64,000 bases of DNA from NCBI RefSeq assembly GCF_003664185.1, contig NZ_RCCS01000007.1, positions 248,001 to 312,000 of the forward strand, written 5' to 3'. The position numbers and the translations under genes are program-made. The DNA is from Tenacibaculum discolor. GTDB lineage: Bacteria > Bacteroidota > Bacteroidia > Flavobacteriales > Flavobacteriaceae. Under the pieces are notes generated by a model that was not told the origin of the DNA, did no database searches, and saw only the letters and a list, made by a program, of their open reading frames with translations. Below are positions 7,850-17,116 of the stretch, one piece after another. The number at the start of each line of letters is the position of its first letter. Position 1 is the first letter of the stretch.

Positions 7850-10800
7850 ATGTTAAAGACTGAGAGAATAAAGTTTTTTTTTAGTTTAGTAATTATATTT
7901 TTAATATCATTTAGTTTACAAGGCCAGTGTATTCAAGAGACAGGTACTTGGAATGGAAATACAACTATTAATGGTGGAGACATAACAGAAACTGTTAATT
8001 TCTCAACAGAAGGTGTCATTTCAGATGTTACAATAACAGTTGATATTGATCATACATATGATAGCGATTTAACCATTTCAATAACGAGTCCAGAAGGAAC
8101 AACAGTAGTTCTTACATCCAACAATGGAGGTGACAAAGACGATTATAAAATAACAACCTTTGATGATAATGCTTCTGCATCAATTACTGATGGCCCGCCG
8201 GTAAAACCCCCATACAATGGTAGCTTTATTCCTGAGAATCCTTTAAGTGTTTTTGATGGTGAAAGTATAGCTGGAACATGGACTTTGACGGTAAATGATA
8301 ATTATCCGTTTTTAGATGATGGTGTATTAAATAGTTTTTCTGTAAATATTTGTAAACTACATGAGGTTTCATGCAACGATGTATACGCAAGTTCATCATC
8401 TGGTACTTTAGGTAATTTAAATTCATTATATACGTTAACAGGTTCAACTATGACACCTGTGTATACAGCTCCTCAAAGAATAGGAGGTTTGGCAATTAGT
8501 GCTGATGGTAATGCGTATTACGATGATGCTTCAGCATCATTTCCTTTATATAGTTCAGATGGATCAACTCAGGTGTCTGAGGGAGCTACGTTACCAAATC
8601 AATTAGTTGGTCAAGGAGCGAATACTGATGGAGATGTATACTATATTGATACTTCATATCATTTACGAGTAATAGAGAAAGGATCGGGTACTGCTACCGA
8701 TTTAGGTGCTCTAAACTTTGGTACAGATACTATTGGAACCACATTAGTAGCAGGAGATTTAGCTTTTGATGGTAATGGTCGTTTACATTGGTATGCTTCA
8801 GTAGGAGGTAGTGGAGCTTCTTATTTATTTATAATAAACACGAATACATTAGTAGCACAAAACCTAGGTAATGTGGGACCTAATGCAGCAACGGGAGTTG
8901 CATTTGATAGTAGTGGAAATATGATTACGAGTACATCTAATGGAGATGGAACTAGTGATATTTACTCAATAGACTTTTCGTCACCAACATTATCAGGAAC
9001 TCTTATCGGTACAGCATCACCAGGGGTATATGATATGGGGTCTTGTTCAACTCCAACCTATAACCCTAATTTAACAGCAACAAAGTCAGTTAAAAATATA
9101 ACAAAATCAGCAGATCCAGCTGTTATAGCGTTAAGTGGAGATGTATTAGAGTATACTATAGTAGTAAATAATATAGGTAATTTATCAGCTTCTAATGCCA
9201 CATTTATAGATGCAATACCGGCCTCTACAACTTATGTAGCAAACTCGACTCAGTTAAACGGAGTTTCGGTAGCTGATGTAGGTGGTAATATGCCATACAT
9301 TACCGCTACAGAAATACATTCTGATACACAACCAGATGGGGTAGTTACTATTGGTAGTCCTGTTACTATTACATTTAGAGTAACAGTAGATAACGGAACA
9401 TTACCAGCTAATATTGATAATACTGGAACAGTAGAATATCCTATTGTTACAGGAGGTGTTACTACTAATCAATCTGTTGATTCAAACACAGTCAGTACTC
9501 CAACAGGAGATATTTGTACCTTAGGAACTAATGACTCAGACGGAGATGGTATTGATGATATTTGTGATTTAGATGATGATAATGACGGTATTTTAGATTC
9601 TGTTGAAGGAAGTTGCTCTACTAGTGATTTTATTATTTTTGGTGGAGATGGAGGGAGTACAGCAAGTTTTTCTCAATCTGCAGTTTCTTCAGCTATATTT
9701 AATTTTTATTATGTTGATAATTCTGTATCTGTTTCTATAAATGGAGGAGGTTTAAATGTAAATAATATTCTTCAATTAGAAACAGCGGCGGTAGCAGGAG
9801 AAGTGTTTTTAGAATTTACAGATGGTGCAGTAATGATTGCACCATGGGTAGCTAATAATAATGGCTTACCAAGATTAAAGGTAGAAATTGATTTTTCAGG
9901 TAATGTTACAGTATATGGTTCTCGCTCAACCAATTCTACATCTTTAGAATTAATGCAAATTAGAGGAGGAGGTACTTTTAATACAATTTCTTTTTTAGCA
10001 GGAAGCAATAGTTTTGTTATTGAAAATCAAAATGGTACCGGTTTAGATGCTGTTGGGGGAGTAGCTACAGTATTTTTTTCTTGTACAGATACCGACAACG
10101 ATAATATCCCAAATTACTTAGATACAGATTCAGATGGAGACGGCTGTTTTGATGCTATAGAAGGAAATGAAGATGTAGATATATCAGACTTATCAGGTGG
10201 TAGAATAACAGGAGGAGTAGATAGTGATGGTGTTCCTAACGTAGTTAATTCTGGTGGTTCTGCTGATGGAGGTAATAATACACAAGGTCAAGGAGTAGGA
10301 ATAAGTGCTACAGCAAACGCAGATGCTGTACCAACTTTAATAATAACGAATCCAGCATCAGTATGTAACCCGTCTACAGTAGATTTAACAGCGAATAATA
10401 TAACTAATGGTACTAATGGAAGTAGTACATCAGGTACATTAACATATTGGACAGATGCTGCAGCAACTAACTCTTTAGCAAATGCTAATGCAGTTTCTTC
10501 GAGCGGAACATATTATGTTAAACTAACTTCAGTTAGTGGTTGTTATGAAATAGAGTCTGTAGTAGTAACTATAAATGATTTACCAAATGAGGCTACAGTA
10601 AGTTCAAATAGCCCTGTATGTTCGGGGGAAGATGCAGTGTTTACTATTAGTGGTGATGCAGGAGATAATATAACTTATAATATAAACGGTTTAAGTTCAA
10701 CAACAGCATTGATTGGTGCAGGTGGAACAGTTGATGTGACGGTAAATGGAGTTACAGCTAATACAACTATCAACTTAACAAATGTGAGTGATGGTACATG

Positions 10801-12628
10801 TGATAGAGTTTTGACAGGTAGTACAATTGTTACAGTAACAACTGCACCAAATGCAGGATCGAACGGAACATTAACGGTATGTGAAGGAACAACCCCTACA
10901 GATGCAGAGTTATTTTCAGCATTAGGAGGAACACCAGATACAGGAGGAACATGGTCAAATGTTGGATTAACCTATACCTATACAGTAACAGCTACAGCGC
11001 CTTGTGCTACAGATGCGACAGCTGATGTATTGGTAACGGAGCAAGCCCAACCAAATGCAGGATCGAACGGAACATTAACGGTATGTGAAGGAACAACCCC
11101 TACAGATGCAGAGTTATTTTCAGCATTAGGAGGAACACCAGATACAGGAGGAACATGGTCAAATGTTGGATTAACCTATACCTATACAGTAACAGCTACA
11201 GCGCCTTGTGCTACAGATGCGACAGCTGATGTATTGGTAACGGAGCAAGCCCAACCAAATGCAGGATCGAACGGAACATTAACGGTATGTGAAGGAACAA
11301 CAGTAACAGAAACGCAGTTATTTGCAGAGTTAGGTGGGACGCCAGATACAGGTGGTACTTGGTCACCAGCCTTAGCGGGAGCAGGAACCTATACCTATAC
11401 AGTATCAGCAACGAGTTCATGTACAAGTGAAGCTACATCTGAAGTAGTGGTAACAGAAGAGGCTGTTCCTTCTATACCTTCTATATCAGTTGAAAGAGCT
11501 ACATGTTCAACACCAGGTAGGGCTATAATTACTAATTACGATTCAAGTTTAACTTATGTTTTCAATGATTCAACATTAGCGGTTGATGAAAACGGTATAA
11601 TTAACGGTTATAATTTTGGAGTTACTTATACAGTAAGTGTGAGTAGTAGTTGTGGTAGAGGATCTTCTGAAGATTTTGTAGTAAATGGTAGATTATCAGG
11701 AGAAGATTGTATTGATACAGATAACGATGGTATACCAGATGCTATGGATGTGGATGATGATAATGATGGTATACCAGATGTAGAAGAAGGTGATGGTTTG
11801 GTAGATACAGATAATGATGGGGTTCCAGATTCATTAGATTTAGATTCAGATAACGATGGTATTAATGACGTAATAGAAGGTGGAGATGGAGATTTAGACA
11901 CTAACGGAGATGGTGTTATCGATTCTAATGATTCAGGGTATACAGATGCTAATGGAGATGGACAGGCTGACGATTCAGTAGATAATAATGAGGAACCAGA
12001 TACAGATGGAGATGGTATTCCTGATTACCAAGATTTAGATAGTGATGATGATGGTATTAATGACGTTGTAGAAGGAGGAAATTCTGATGAAGATGGAGAT
12101 GGTCAAGTAGACAATCCTTATGAAGATACGGATGGAGACGGTATAGCTGATAGTGTAGATGGATTTGACGGTCATGGAGATGCTAATTCTTCAGATAATA
12201 ATACAGATCCAATAGATCCTAATAGTGGAGGAAATGGTGTAGTAGATGATAGTGGAGTAGATTCTGATGGAGATGGTATAGCTGATAGTGTAGACGGATT
12301 AGAAGGCTTTGGTGATGCTATTAATGAAGACACTTGTGTGAAAGTTAATAATCTTATGAGTCCAAATGGTGATTCAGCTAACAGTTATTTACATATTGAT
12401 TGTATTGAGAATTTCCCTAAGAATACTATTGAAATCTTTAATAGATGGGGTAACACGGTATATAGAGCAAAAGGGTATAATAATAGTAGCGTTGTGTTTA
12501 GAGGAATTTCTGAAGGAAGAGCAAATATAAATGTAGGTGATAAATTGCCAGTTGGAACATACTTCTATATTTTAGACCTTGGAAACGGAAGTAAAGTTAA
12601 AAAAGGCTGGATTTACATTAATAGATAA
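7850..12628 (+). CDS. T9SS type B adhesin-like surface protein with P-domain and TSP3 repeats
   Basis: This 1592-residue exported protein has a signal peptide (1-26), a proprotein-convertase P-like domain (about 28-167), a possible propeller-like region, a DUF11 domain (about 402-557), a first TSP3 calcium motif (560-583), Ig-like segments (842-1000), three 68-residue repeats (1001-1205), a long array of DxDxDG thrombospondin type 3 repeats (about 1287-1494) and a CHU_C gliding-motility C-terminal domain (about 1496-1592, with SPNGD and IFNRWGN). CHU_C domains direct type B T9SS secretion. The ATG at 7850 gives the cleanest signal peptide; 7835 is possible and a TTG at 7796 is unlikely. PorP/SprF and OmpA genes follow. 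The ligand is unknown. Confidence 0.88.
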   Translation: MLKTERIKFFFSLVIIFLISFSLQGQCIQETGTWNGNTTINGGDITETVNFSTEGVISDVTITVDIDHTYDSDLTISITSPEGTTVVLTSNNGGDKDDYKITTFDDNASASITDGPPVKPPYNGSFIPENPLSVFDGESIAGTWTLTVNDNYPFLDDGVLNSFSVNICKLHEVSCNDVYASSSSGTLGNLNSLYTLTGSTMTPVYTAPQRIGGLAISADGNAYYDDASASFPLYSSDGSTQVSEGATLPNQLVGQGANTDGDVYYIDTSYHLRVIEKGSGTATDLGALNFGTDTIGTTLVAGDLAFDGNGRLHWYASVGGSGASYLFIINTNTLVAQNLGNVGPNAATGVAFDSSGNMITSTSNGDGTSDIYSIDFSSPTLSGTLIGTASPGVYDMGSCSTPTYNPNLTATKSVKNITKSADPAVIALSGDVLEYTIVVNNIGNLSASNATFIDAIPASTTYVANSTQLNGVSVADVGGNMPYITATEIHSDTQPDGVVTIGSPVTITFRVTVDNGTLPANIDNTGTVEYPIVTGGVTTNQSVDSNTVSTPTGDICTLGTNDSDGDGIDDICDLDDDNDGILDSVEGSCSTSDFIIFGGDGGSTASFSQSAVSSAIFNFYYVDNSVSVSINGGGLNVNNILQLETAAVAGEVFLEFTDGAVMIAPWVANNNGLPRLKVEIDFSGNVTVYGSRSTNSTSLELMQIRGGGTFNTISFLAGSNSFVIENQNGTGLDAVGGVATVFFSCTDTDNDNIPNYLDTDSDGDGCFDAIEGNEDVDISDLSGGRITGGVDSDGVPNVVNSGGSADGGNNTQGQGVGISATANADAVPTLIITNPASVCNPSTVDLTANNITNGTNGSSTSGTLTYWTDAAATNSLANANAVSSSGTYYVKLTSVSGCYEIESVVVTINDLPNEATVSSNSPVCSGEDAVFTISGDAGDNITYNINGLSSTTALIGAGGTVDVTVNGVTANTTINLTNVSDGTCDRVLTGSTIVTVTTAPNAGSNGTLTVCEGTTPTDAELFSALGGTPDTGGTWSNVGLTYTYTVTATAPCATDATADVLVTEQAQPNAGSNGTLTVCEGTTPTDAELFSALGGTPDTGGTWSNVGLTYTYTVTATAPCATDATADVLVTEQAQPNAGSNGTLTVCEGTTVTETQLFAELGGTPDTGGTWSPALAGAGTYTYTVSATSSCTSEATSEVVVTEEAVPSIPSISVERATCSTPGRAIITNYDSSLTYVFNDSTLAVDENGIINGYNFGVTYTVSVSSSCGRGSSEDFVVNGRLSGEDCIDTDNDGIPDAMDVDDDNDGIPDVEEGDGLVDTDNDGVPDSLDLDSDNDGINDVIEGGDGDLDTNGDGVIDSNDSGYTDANGDGQADDSVDNNEEPDTDGDGIPDYQDLDSDDDGINDVVEGGNSDEDGDGQVDNPYEDTDGDGIADSVDGFDGHGDANSSDNNTDPIDPNSGGNGVVDDSGVDSDGDGIADSVDGLEGFGDAINEDTCVKVNNLMSPNGDSANSYLHIDCIENFPKNTIEIFNRWGNTVYRAKGYNNSSVVFRGISEGRANINVGDKLPVGTYFYILDLGNGSKVKKGWIYINR
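10850..11257 (+). repeat. Perfect tandem 204-bp repeat within the adhesin gene
   Basis: Two adjacent copies, 10850-11053 and 11054-11257, are identical base for base as far as I can read, and each encodes 68 residues starting NAGSNGTLTVCEGTTPTDAE. A third unit follows from 11258 to about 11464, identical for its first 45 bases or so and then diverged. Identity at synonymous sites shows very recent duplication or gene conversion. Confidence 0.9.
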
Positions 12629-12650
12629 TCTAGGTTTATAAAAAAGACTG

Positions 12651-13592
12651 ATGAATAAAAGTTTTAATCAAATGAAATTATATTTAAGTTTAATCTTAAT
12701 ATGTGCAATGAGTATCTGTATAACCACAGATATTCATGCACAACAAGATCCTCAGTACACACAATACATGTACAATACCATGAATGTGAATCCAGCATAT
12801 GCAGGATCTAGAGGACATACTGTAATTACTGCTTTAGGAAGAATGCAGTGGGTCGGTTTTGAAGGAGCACCTAATACTCAAAATTTATCTTATGATACCC
12901 CGTTAGGATATTCAGGGGTAGGATTAGGAGTTAACCTAATGAATGACCAAGTGGGGCCCTCTAGTGAAATATATTTAGATGCAAATATTTCTTATAATAT
13001 TCAAACTGGAGAAGAAGGAAATTTAGCTTTTGGTCTACGTTTAGGAGGAAGATTATTAAACATAGATTGGTCAAAAGGAACCTATAAAGATGATGAAGTG
13101 GTATTTCAAGATAATATCAATAAGTTCTTACCAACAGTTGGGGCAGGTATTTATTATCACCAACCACAGTGGTATATTGGATTATCTGTACCAAATATTT
13201 TAAGAATGGAGCATTATGATGCAGATACTCCAGGAGAGGTAGCTGTAGAAAGAATGCACTTTTTCTTAATCGCAGGGTATGTTTTTGATATAAATGAAGA
13301 CTTAAAGTTTAAGCCAGCTGCTTTACTAAAAGGAGTTTCAGGAGCTCCACTATCATTAGATATCTCAGCAAATTTATTGTTTAATGAAAAATTTAGAGTT
13401 GGAGCTTCATGGAGATGGGATGATTCTGTAAGTGCTCTTTTAGGTTTTCAAGCAACCGACTCTTTACTTATTGGATATTCATATGATTTAACAACATCAA
13501 ACTATAATGTAACAAATTCAGGAACACACGAAATTATGTTACAATATGAAATATTTAAAGATATTAGATATAGATCCCCAAGATTCTTCTAA
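12651..13592 (+). CDS. PorP/SprF family type IX secretion membrane protein
   Basis: After a signal peptide ending near DIHAQ, the mature protein opens with QQDPQYTQYMYNTMNVNPAYAGSRG, the hallmark of the PorP/SprF family, and continues as an outer-membrane barrel of about 290 residues. In Flavobacterium johnsoniae SprF is needed for secretion of the adhesin SprB, and paralogs usually sit beside their own CHU_C-tailed client. The position 22 bases after the adhesin gene fits that partnership. ATG 12651 is used; an in-frame ATG at 12672 is an alternative. Confidence 0.92.
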   Translation: MNKSFNQMKLYLSLILICAMSICITTDIHAQQDPQYTQYMYNTMNVNPAYAGSRGHTVITALGRMQWVGFEGAPNTQNLSYDTPLGYSGVGLGVNLMNDQVGPSSEIYLDANISYNIQTGEEGNLAFGLRLGGRLLNIDWSKGTYKDDEVVFQDNINKFLPTVGAGIYYHQPQWYIGLSVPNILRMEHYDADTPGEVAVERMHFFLIAGYVFDINEDLKFKPAALLKGVSGAPLSLDISANLLFNEKFRVGASWRWDDSVSALLGFQATDSLLIGYSYDLTTSNYNVTNSGTHEIMLQYEIFKDIRYRSPRFF

Positions 13593-13603
13593 AAAAGGAA
13601 AAA

Positions 13604-15763
13604 ATGAATTTTAAAAAATTACTAGCACTAACAACAGTATTGTTAGTGTTGGCTGTAAATGGTTTTGGTCAAAGTAGGAAAGTAGCAGACCGTTATTTTG
13701 AGGAGTATTCTTATGTTCAATCAGCTAAATTATATAAAGATTTAGTATTAATTAAAGGGGATAGTTCTCAACATGTATTAAGTAGGTTAGCAGAATCTTA
13801 TTATAACAACTCAGATACTGAAGAAGCAGAGATTTGGTACCAAAAACTTATTTCAAATTTTAACGAAAAGGTTGGAGAAAAACATTTATTTAAGTACGCT
13901 CAAGCACTGAGAAGTAATGGTAAATATAAAAAATCAGATTCTATATTTTTAAAATTAACACAATCTCAAAAAAGTGGCTTAGATGAAGAACTTAAAAAAG
14001 ATAGTTATTTATCAGACTATACCAGTCAAGAAAAAAGAATAGGAGTAAGAAATTTAGCAATAAATACACCGTATTCAGATTTTGGAGGTTTTATATTGAA
14101 TGGAAAATCGTATTTCACATCTTCTGTTCCTAATGATTCAAAAAGACAAAAAATATATAAATGGAATAACCAACCGTTCTTAAATATTTACAAGGCAGAA
14201 GAGGATATACAAACATTAGAAGGAAGTAAGCAAGATACTATATTAGTTTTAGCCAATGTTCAAAAACTAGGAGAACCAATAGCTTCTGAATTACACGAAT
14301 CCACACCTGTTTTTACAAAAGATGGAAGAACCATTTATTTTACAAGAAATAATTCAGAAGGAAAGAGGGCTAGAAGAAGTAAGAAAAATACATCTAACTT
14401 AAAAATTTATAAAGCTAGTTATGTGAATGGTTATTGGATTAATGTTAAAGAGTTACCATTTAATAATGATGAGTATTCCACAGGTCACCCAGCCTTAAGT
14501 CCTGATGAAAAAACATTATATTTTGTTTCTAATATGCCTGGAGGTTACGGACAATCTGATATTTATAAAGTAGCTATTAAAGGTAAAGATGAGTATGGAG
14601 AACCAGTAAATTTAGGGAGCTCTGTAAATACATCAGAAAAAGAAGTTTTTCCCTATATAGGAAATGATAATGTATTGTATTTTTCTTCCAATGGGCATTT
14701 AGGTTTAGGACTTCTTGATATTTTTCAAGCAAAAATTAAAGAGGACGGTACAGTATCATCACCAGAAAATTTAGGGTATCCATTTAATAGTAAAAAAGAT
14801 GACTTTTCATTTTTTATAAGTAAGAATGGTAAAAGGGGCTTCTTCTCATCAAATAGAGAAAAAGGGAAAGGAGATGATGATATTTATAGCTTCTTTATAT
14901 ATACAGATCCGCCAGTTTGTACACAAGTTGTTAAAGGAGTAATCAAAAATAATAAAACAAATGCACCGATAGATGCCGCTATAATAAAACTGATTAATAA
15001 GGAAAAAGAGATTATAGCAGAAACAATTTCTAATGACTTAGGTCATTATACTTTTAAAGATGTACCATGTAATAATACTTATACAGTAACAGCAACTAAA
15101 TTAGATCATAGATCTGGAAGAAGTGTTGTTTCAACTACAGGTAAAGGAAGTAATGAAGTTACAGCAAACCTAAAGTTAACACCATTAATTATAGGAAACC
15201 AAATAGTAATAAAACCTATTTACTTTGACTATGACAAGTCTGTTATTAGAGAAGATGCAGAATATGAGTTAGAAAATATTGTAACTGTAATGACAAACCA
15301 CCCTGAGTTAGTAATTAAAATAGAATCACATACAGATAGTCGTGGTCATAGAGATTACAATAGGATGTTGTCAGATAAAAGAGCAAAATCTACTAGAGAT
15401 TATATTTTATCAAGAGGTATTGCTAGTAACAGAATTGAAAGCGCGATAGGTTATGGAGAAGACAAACCATTAAACGATTGTGTAGACGGAAAAAGGTGTT
15501 CAGAAGAAGAGTATCAGTTAAACAGACGTTCATATTTTTATATAGTAAAAGGAAGTGAATCTATAGAAATAAGACAAGAACAGGAAAAGAAAAGAGTAAG
15601 GAAAAGAATAGCTACAAAAAAAAGTAATTTTTTAGAGTTTTTGAGTAAGAATTTAAAGAAATCAGGTAGAAGCTTAAGGCCTGAAAACAATAAGTGTTTT
15701 AAAGGAGAAGAAGAAGATTGTGATAGAATAAATAAAGAAATAAAAGTGAATTATAGAAATTAA
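13604..15763 (+). CDS. OmpA family protein with TPR, PD40 and carboxypeptidase-regulatory-like domains
   Basis: The 719-residue protein has a signal peptide (1-22), a TPR-like helical part (about 25-140), WD40/PD40-like propeller repeats (about 225-430, with TPVFTKDGRTIYFTR and HPALSPDEKTLYFVS), a carboxypeptidase-regulatory-like beta sandwich (about 440-525) and an OmpA peptidoglycan-binding domain from about 535 (YFDYDKS, then ESHTDSRG). A basic tail of about 70 residues follows. It lies 11 bases after the PorP/SprF gene. In such trios the OmpA protein probably anchors the complex to the cell wall; that is inference. Confidence 0.9.
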   Translation: MNFKKLLALTTVLLVLAVNGFGQSRKVADRYFEEYSYVQSAKLYKDLVLIKGDSSQHVLSRLAESYYNNSDTEEAEIWYQKLISNFNEKVGEKHLFKYAQALRSNGKYKKSDSIFLKLTQSQKSGLDEELKKDSYLSDYTSQEKRIGVRNLAINTPYSDFGGFILNGKSYFTSSVPNDSKRQKIYKWNNQPFLNIYKAEEDIQTLEGSKQDTILVLANVQKLGEPIASELHESTPVFTKDGRTIYFTRNNSEGKRARRSKKNTSNLKIYKASYVNGYWINVKELPFNNDEYSTGHPALSPDEKTLYFVSNMPGGYGQSDIYKVAIKGKDEYGEPVNLGSSVNTSEKEVFPYIGNDNVLYFSSNGHLGLGLLDIFQAKIKEDGTVSSPENLGYPFNSKKDDFSFFISKNGKRGFFSSNREKGKGDDDIYSFFIYTDPPVCTQVVKGVIKNNKTNAPIDAAIIKLINKEKEIIAETISNDLGHYTFKDVPCNNTYTVTATKLDHRSGRSVVSTTGKGSNEVTANLKLTPLIIGNQIVIKPIYFDYDKSVIREDAEYELENIVTVMTNHPELVIKIESHTDSRGHRDYNRMLSDKRAKSTRDYILSRGIASNRIESAIGYGEDKPLNDCVDGKRCSEEEYQLNRRSYFYIVKGSESIEIRQEQEKKRVRKRIATKKSNFLEFLSKNLKKSGRSLRPENNKCFKGEEEDCDRINKEIKVNYRN

Positions 15764-15804
15764 GATTTACCTATAAATAACTGCAATGTTATCAAATAAG
15801 AAAG

Positions 15805-15828
15805 CTCCTTTTTAAAAGGAGTTTTTTT
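15805..15828 (+). terminator. Terminator of the adhesin-PorP-OmpA operon
   Basis: The stem CTCCTTTT/AAAAGGAG is followed by seven T. It lies 42 bases after the OmpA gene stop. Confidence 0.7.
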
Positions 15829-15903
15829 ATTATACACAAGTATAATATTATAGAAAAAATTAAGTTATAAGGTTACATTAACTTATTATCATTATTATTA
15901 ATT

Positions 15904-16773
15904 ATGAAAAAACTATTTATTCCTTTAGCGTTATTGGCTTTAACAATGACGTCTTGTGTATCAAAAAAGAAGTATGTTGAGTTAGAACAGAAGTACAATG
16001 ATACAAGAGGAAATTTACAAAAAACAACTCTAGAAAAGGAGCAACTTGAAGCTAAGTTTGCTAAAATTGAAAAGAGAGTTGATGACTACAATGACAAGAT
16101 TAATTCATTAAAAAGTGTAAATGAATCACTCCATGAAGAAAATAACGTTAAGTTAGACATGGTTGGTAAGTCAGCTGTAATTTCTAATTCTGTAAAAGAA
16201 AAAATGAGAGAAACGCTTAAAAACGTTGATCCAGCTGAGTTAGCAAACGCTAAAACGTTAAAAGATTCTATGAATGTGGCGATTGCTCATAACCTTAAAA
16301 AATCAATAAATACATCAGAGTTAGAAAACGATGAAGATGTGAATATTGATATTGACCAAACTGTTGTGATGATTTCTGTTTCAGATAAAATGTTATTCAA
16401 TACAGCAAGTTACAGGGTTAAAAGAAATGCACATAAACTAATAAAAAAATTAGCTGATGTAATTAACTCTGAGCCAAGTATGGATGTTATGATTGAAGGT
16501 CATACAGATTCAAGACCAATTCATAATGAAGTTGTTGAAGATAACTGGGATTTAAGTGTAAAAAGAGCAACATCTATTGTTAGACTTTTAGAGAAAAAAT
16601 ACAAGGTAGACCCTAGTAGGTTGATTGCATCTGGAAGAGGTAGTTCAGTACCACTTGTAGAAAATAGTTCAGCTGCTAATAGAGCTAGAAACAGAAGAAC
16701 TAGAATTGTAATCTTACCAAATTTAGATAAATTTTTTGGTTTATTGGCTGAAGAAGAAAATATCAAGCCTTAA
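15904..16773 (+). CDS. OmpA family lipoprotein with coiled coil
   Basis: A lipobox ends at Cys18 (LTMTSC). Residues about 20-85 form a Lys/Glu-rich coiled coil, and residues about 155-270 form an OmpA-like peptidoglycan-binding domain with MLFNTASYRVK, EGHTDSRP and NRARNRRTRIVI. The layout is that of an outer-membrane lipoprotein that ties the membrane to peptidoglycan, like a longer Pal. It has its own terminator, so it may be a separate transcription unit from the T9SS trio upstream. Confidence 0.9.
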   Translation: MKKLFIPLALLALTMTSCVSKKKYVELEQKYNDTRGNLQKTTLEKEQLEAKFAKIEKRVDDYNDKINSLKSVNESLHEENNVKLDMVGKSAVISNSVKEKMRETLKNVDPAELANAKTLKDSMNVAIAHNLKKSINTSELENDEDVNIDIDQTVVMISVSDKMLFNTASYRVKRNAHKLIKKLADVINSEPSMDVMIEGHTDSRPIHNEVVEDNWDLSVKRATSIVRLLEKKYKVDPSRLIASGRGSSVPLVENSSAANRARNRRTRIVILPNLDKFFGLLAEEENIKP

Positions 16774-16791
16774 TCATTTTAAAACAACAAG

Positions 16792-16815
16792 AGCCAGCAT
16801 TATGCTGGCTTTTTG
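16792..16815 (+). terminator. Terminator after the OmpA lipoprotein gene
   Basis: The stem AGCCAGCAT/ATGCTGGCT with a one-base centre is followed by five T. The stem is strong for this AT-rich sequence. Confidence 0.8.
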
Positions 16816-16891
16816 CTTAACTAACTATAGTTCACAGTGACTTTGTAGTAGTTTAAGTGTCTTAAATATATATTAACCTATTAATTAAATT

Positions 16892-17098
16892 ATGAAAAAA
16901 CTATTGATTTTAACATTCGGAATTCTTTTTATGATTTCTTGTACAGATAAAAAGAAAGAACAAGAAGAAAAACAGAAAATTGAAGCAGCTATAAAAAAAA
17001 TAGACTCTATTGAAAATGAAGTAAAAGCTGGTATCGATAAATTAAATGAAGCAACTAAGAAGCTTGAGGAGCAGTTGCAAGAAATAGATAGTATATAA
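16892..17098 (+). CDS. Small coiled-coil lipoprotein
   Basis: The 68-residue protein has a lipobox ending FMISC at Cys17, then TDKKKEQEEK and a heptad-like helix up to the C-terminus (IDSIENEVKAGIDKL and KKLEEQLQEIDSI). It resembles small Lpp/OsmB-like coiled-coil lipoproteins in design, not in clear sequence. It lies 18 bases before the Lys/Glu-rich exported protein gene, with which it probably forms an operon. Function unknown. Confidence 0.75.
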   Translation: MKKLLILTFGILFMISCTDKKKEQEEKQKIEAAIKKIDSIENEVKAGIDKLNEATKKLEEQLQEIDSI

Positions 17099-17116
17099 AT
17101 ATAAAACTGAATCATT

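Noticed and set aside
11208-11901. Reverse-frame ORFs over the adhesin repeats
   Set aside because: They arise because repeated, stop-poor coding sequence is open on the other strand; they have no signal, promoter or sensible composition.
10850-12330. Repeat arrays as a possible CRISPR or DNA satellite
   Set aside because: The repeats are in frame, code for beta or calcium-binding repeats, and have no spacer pattern or cas genes.
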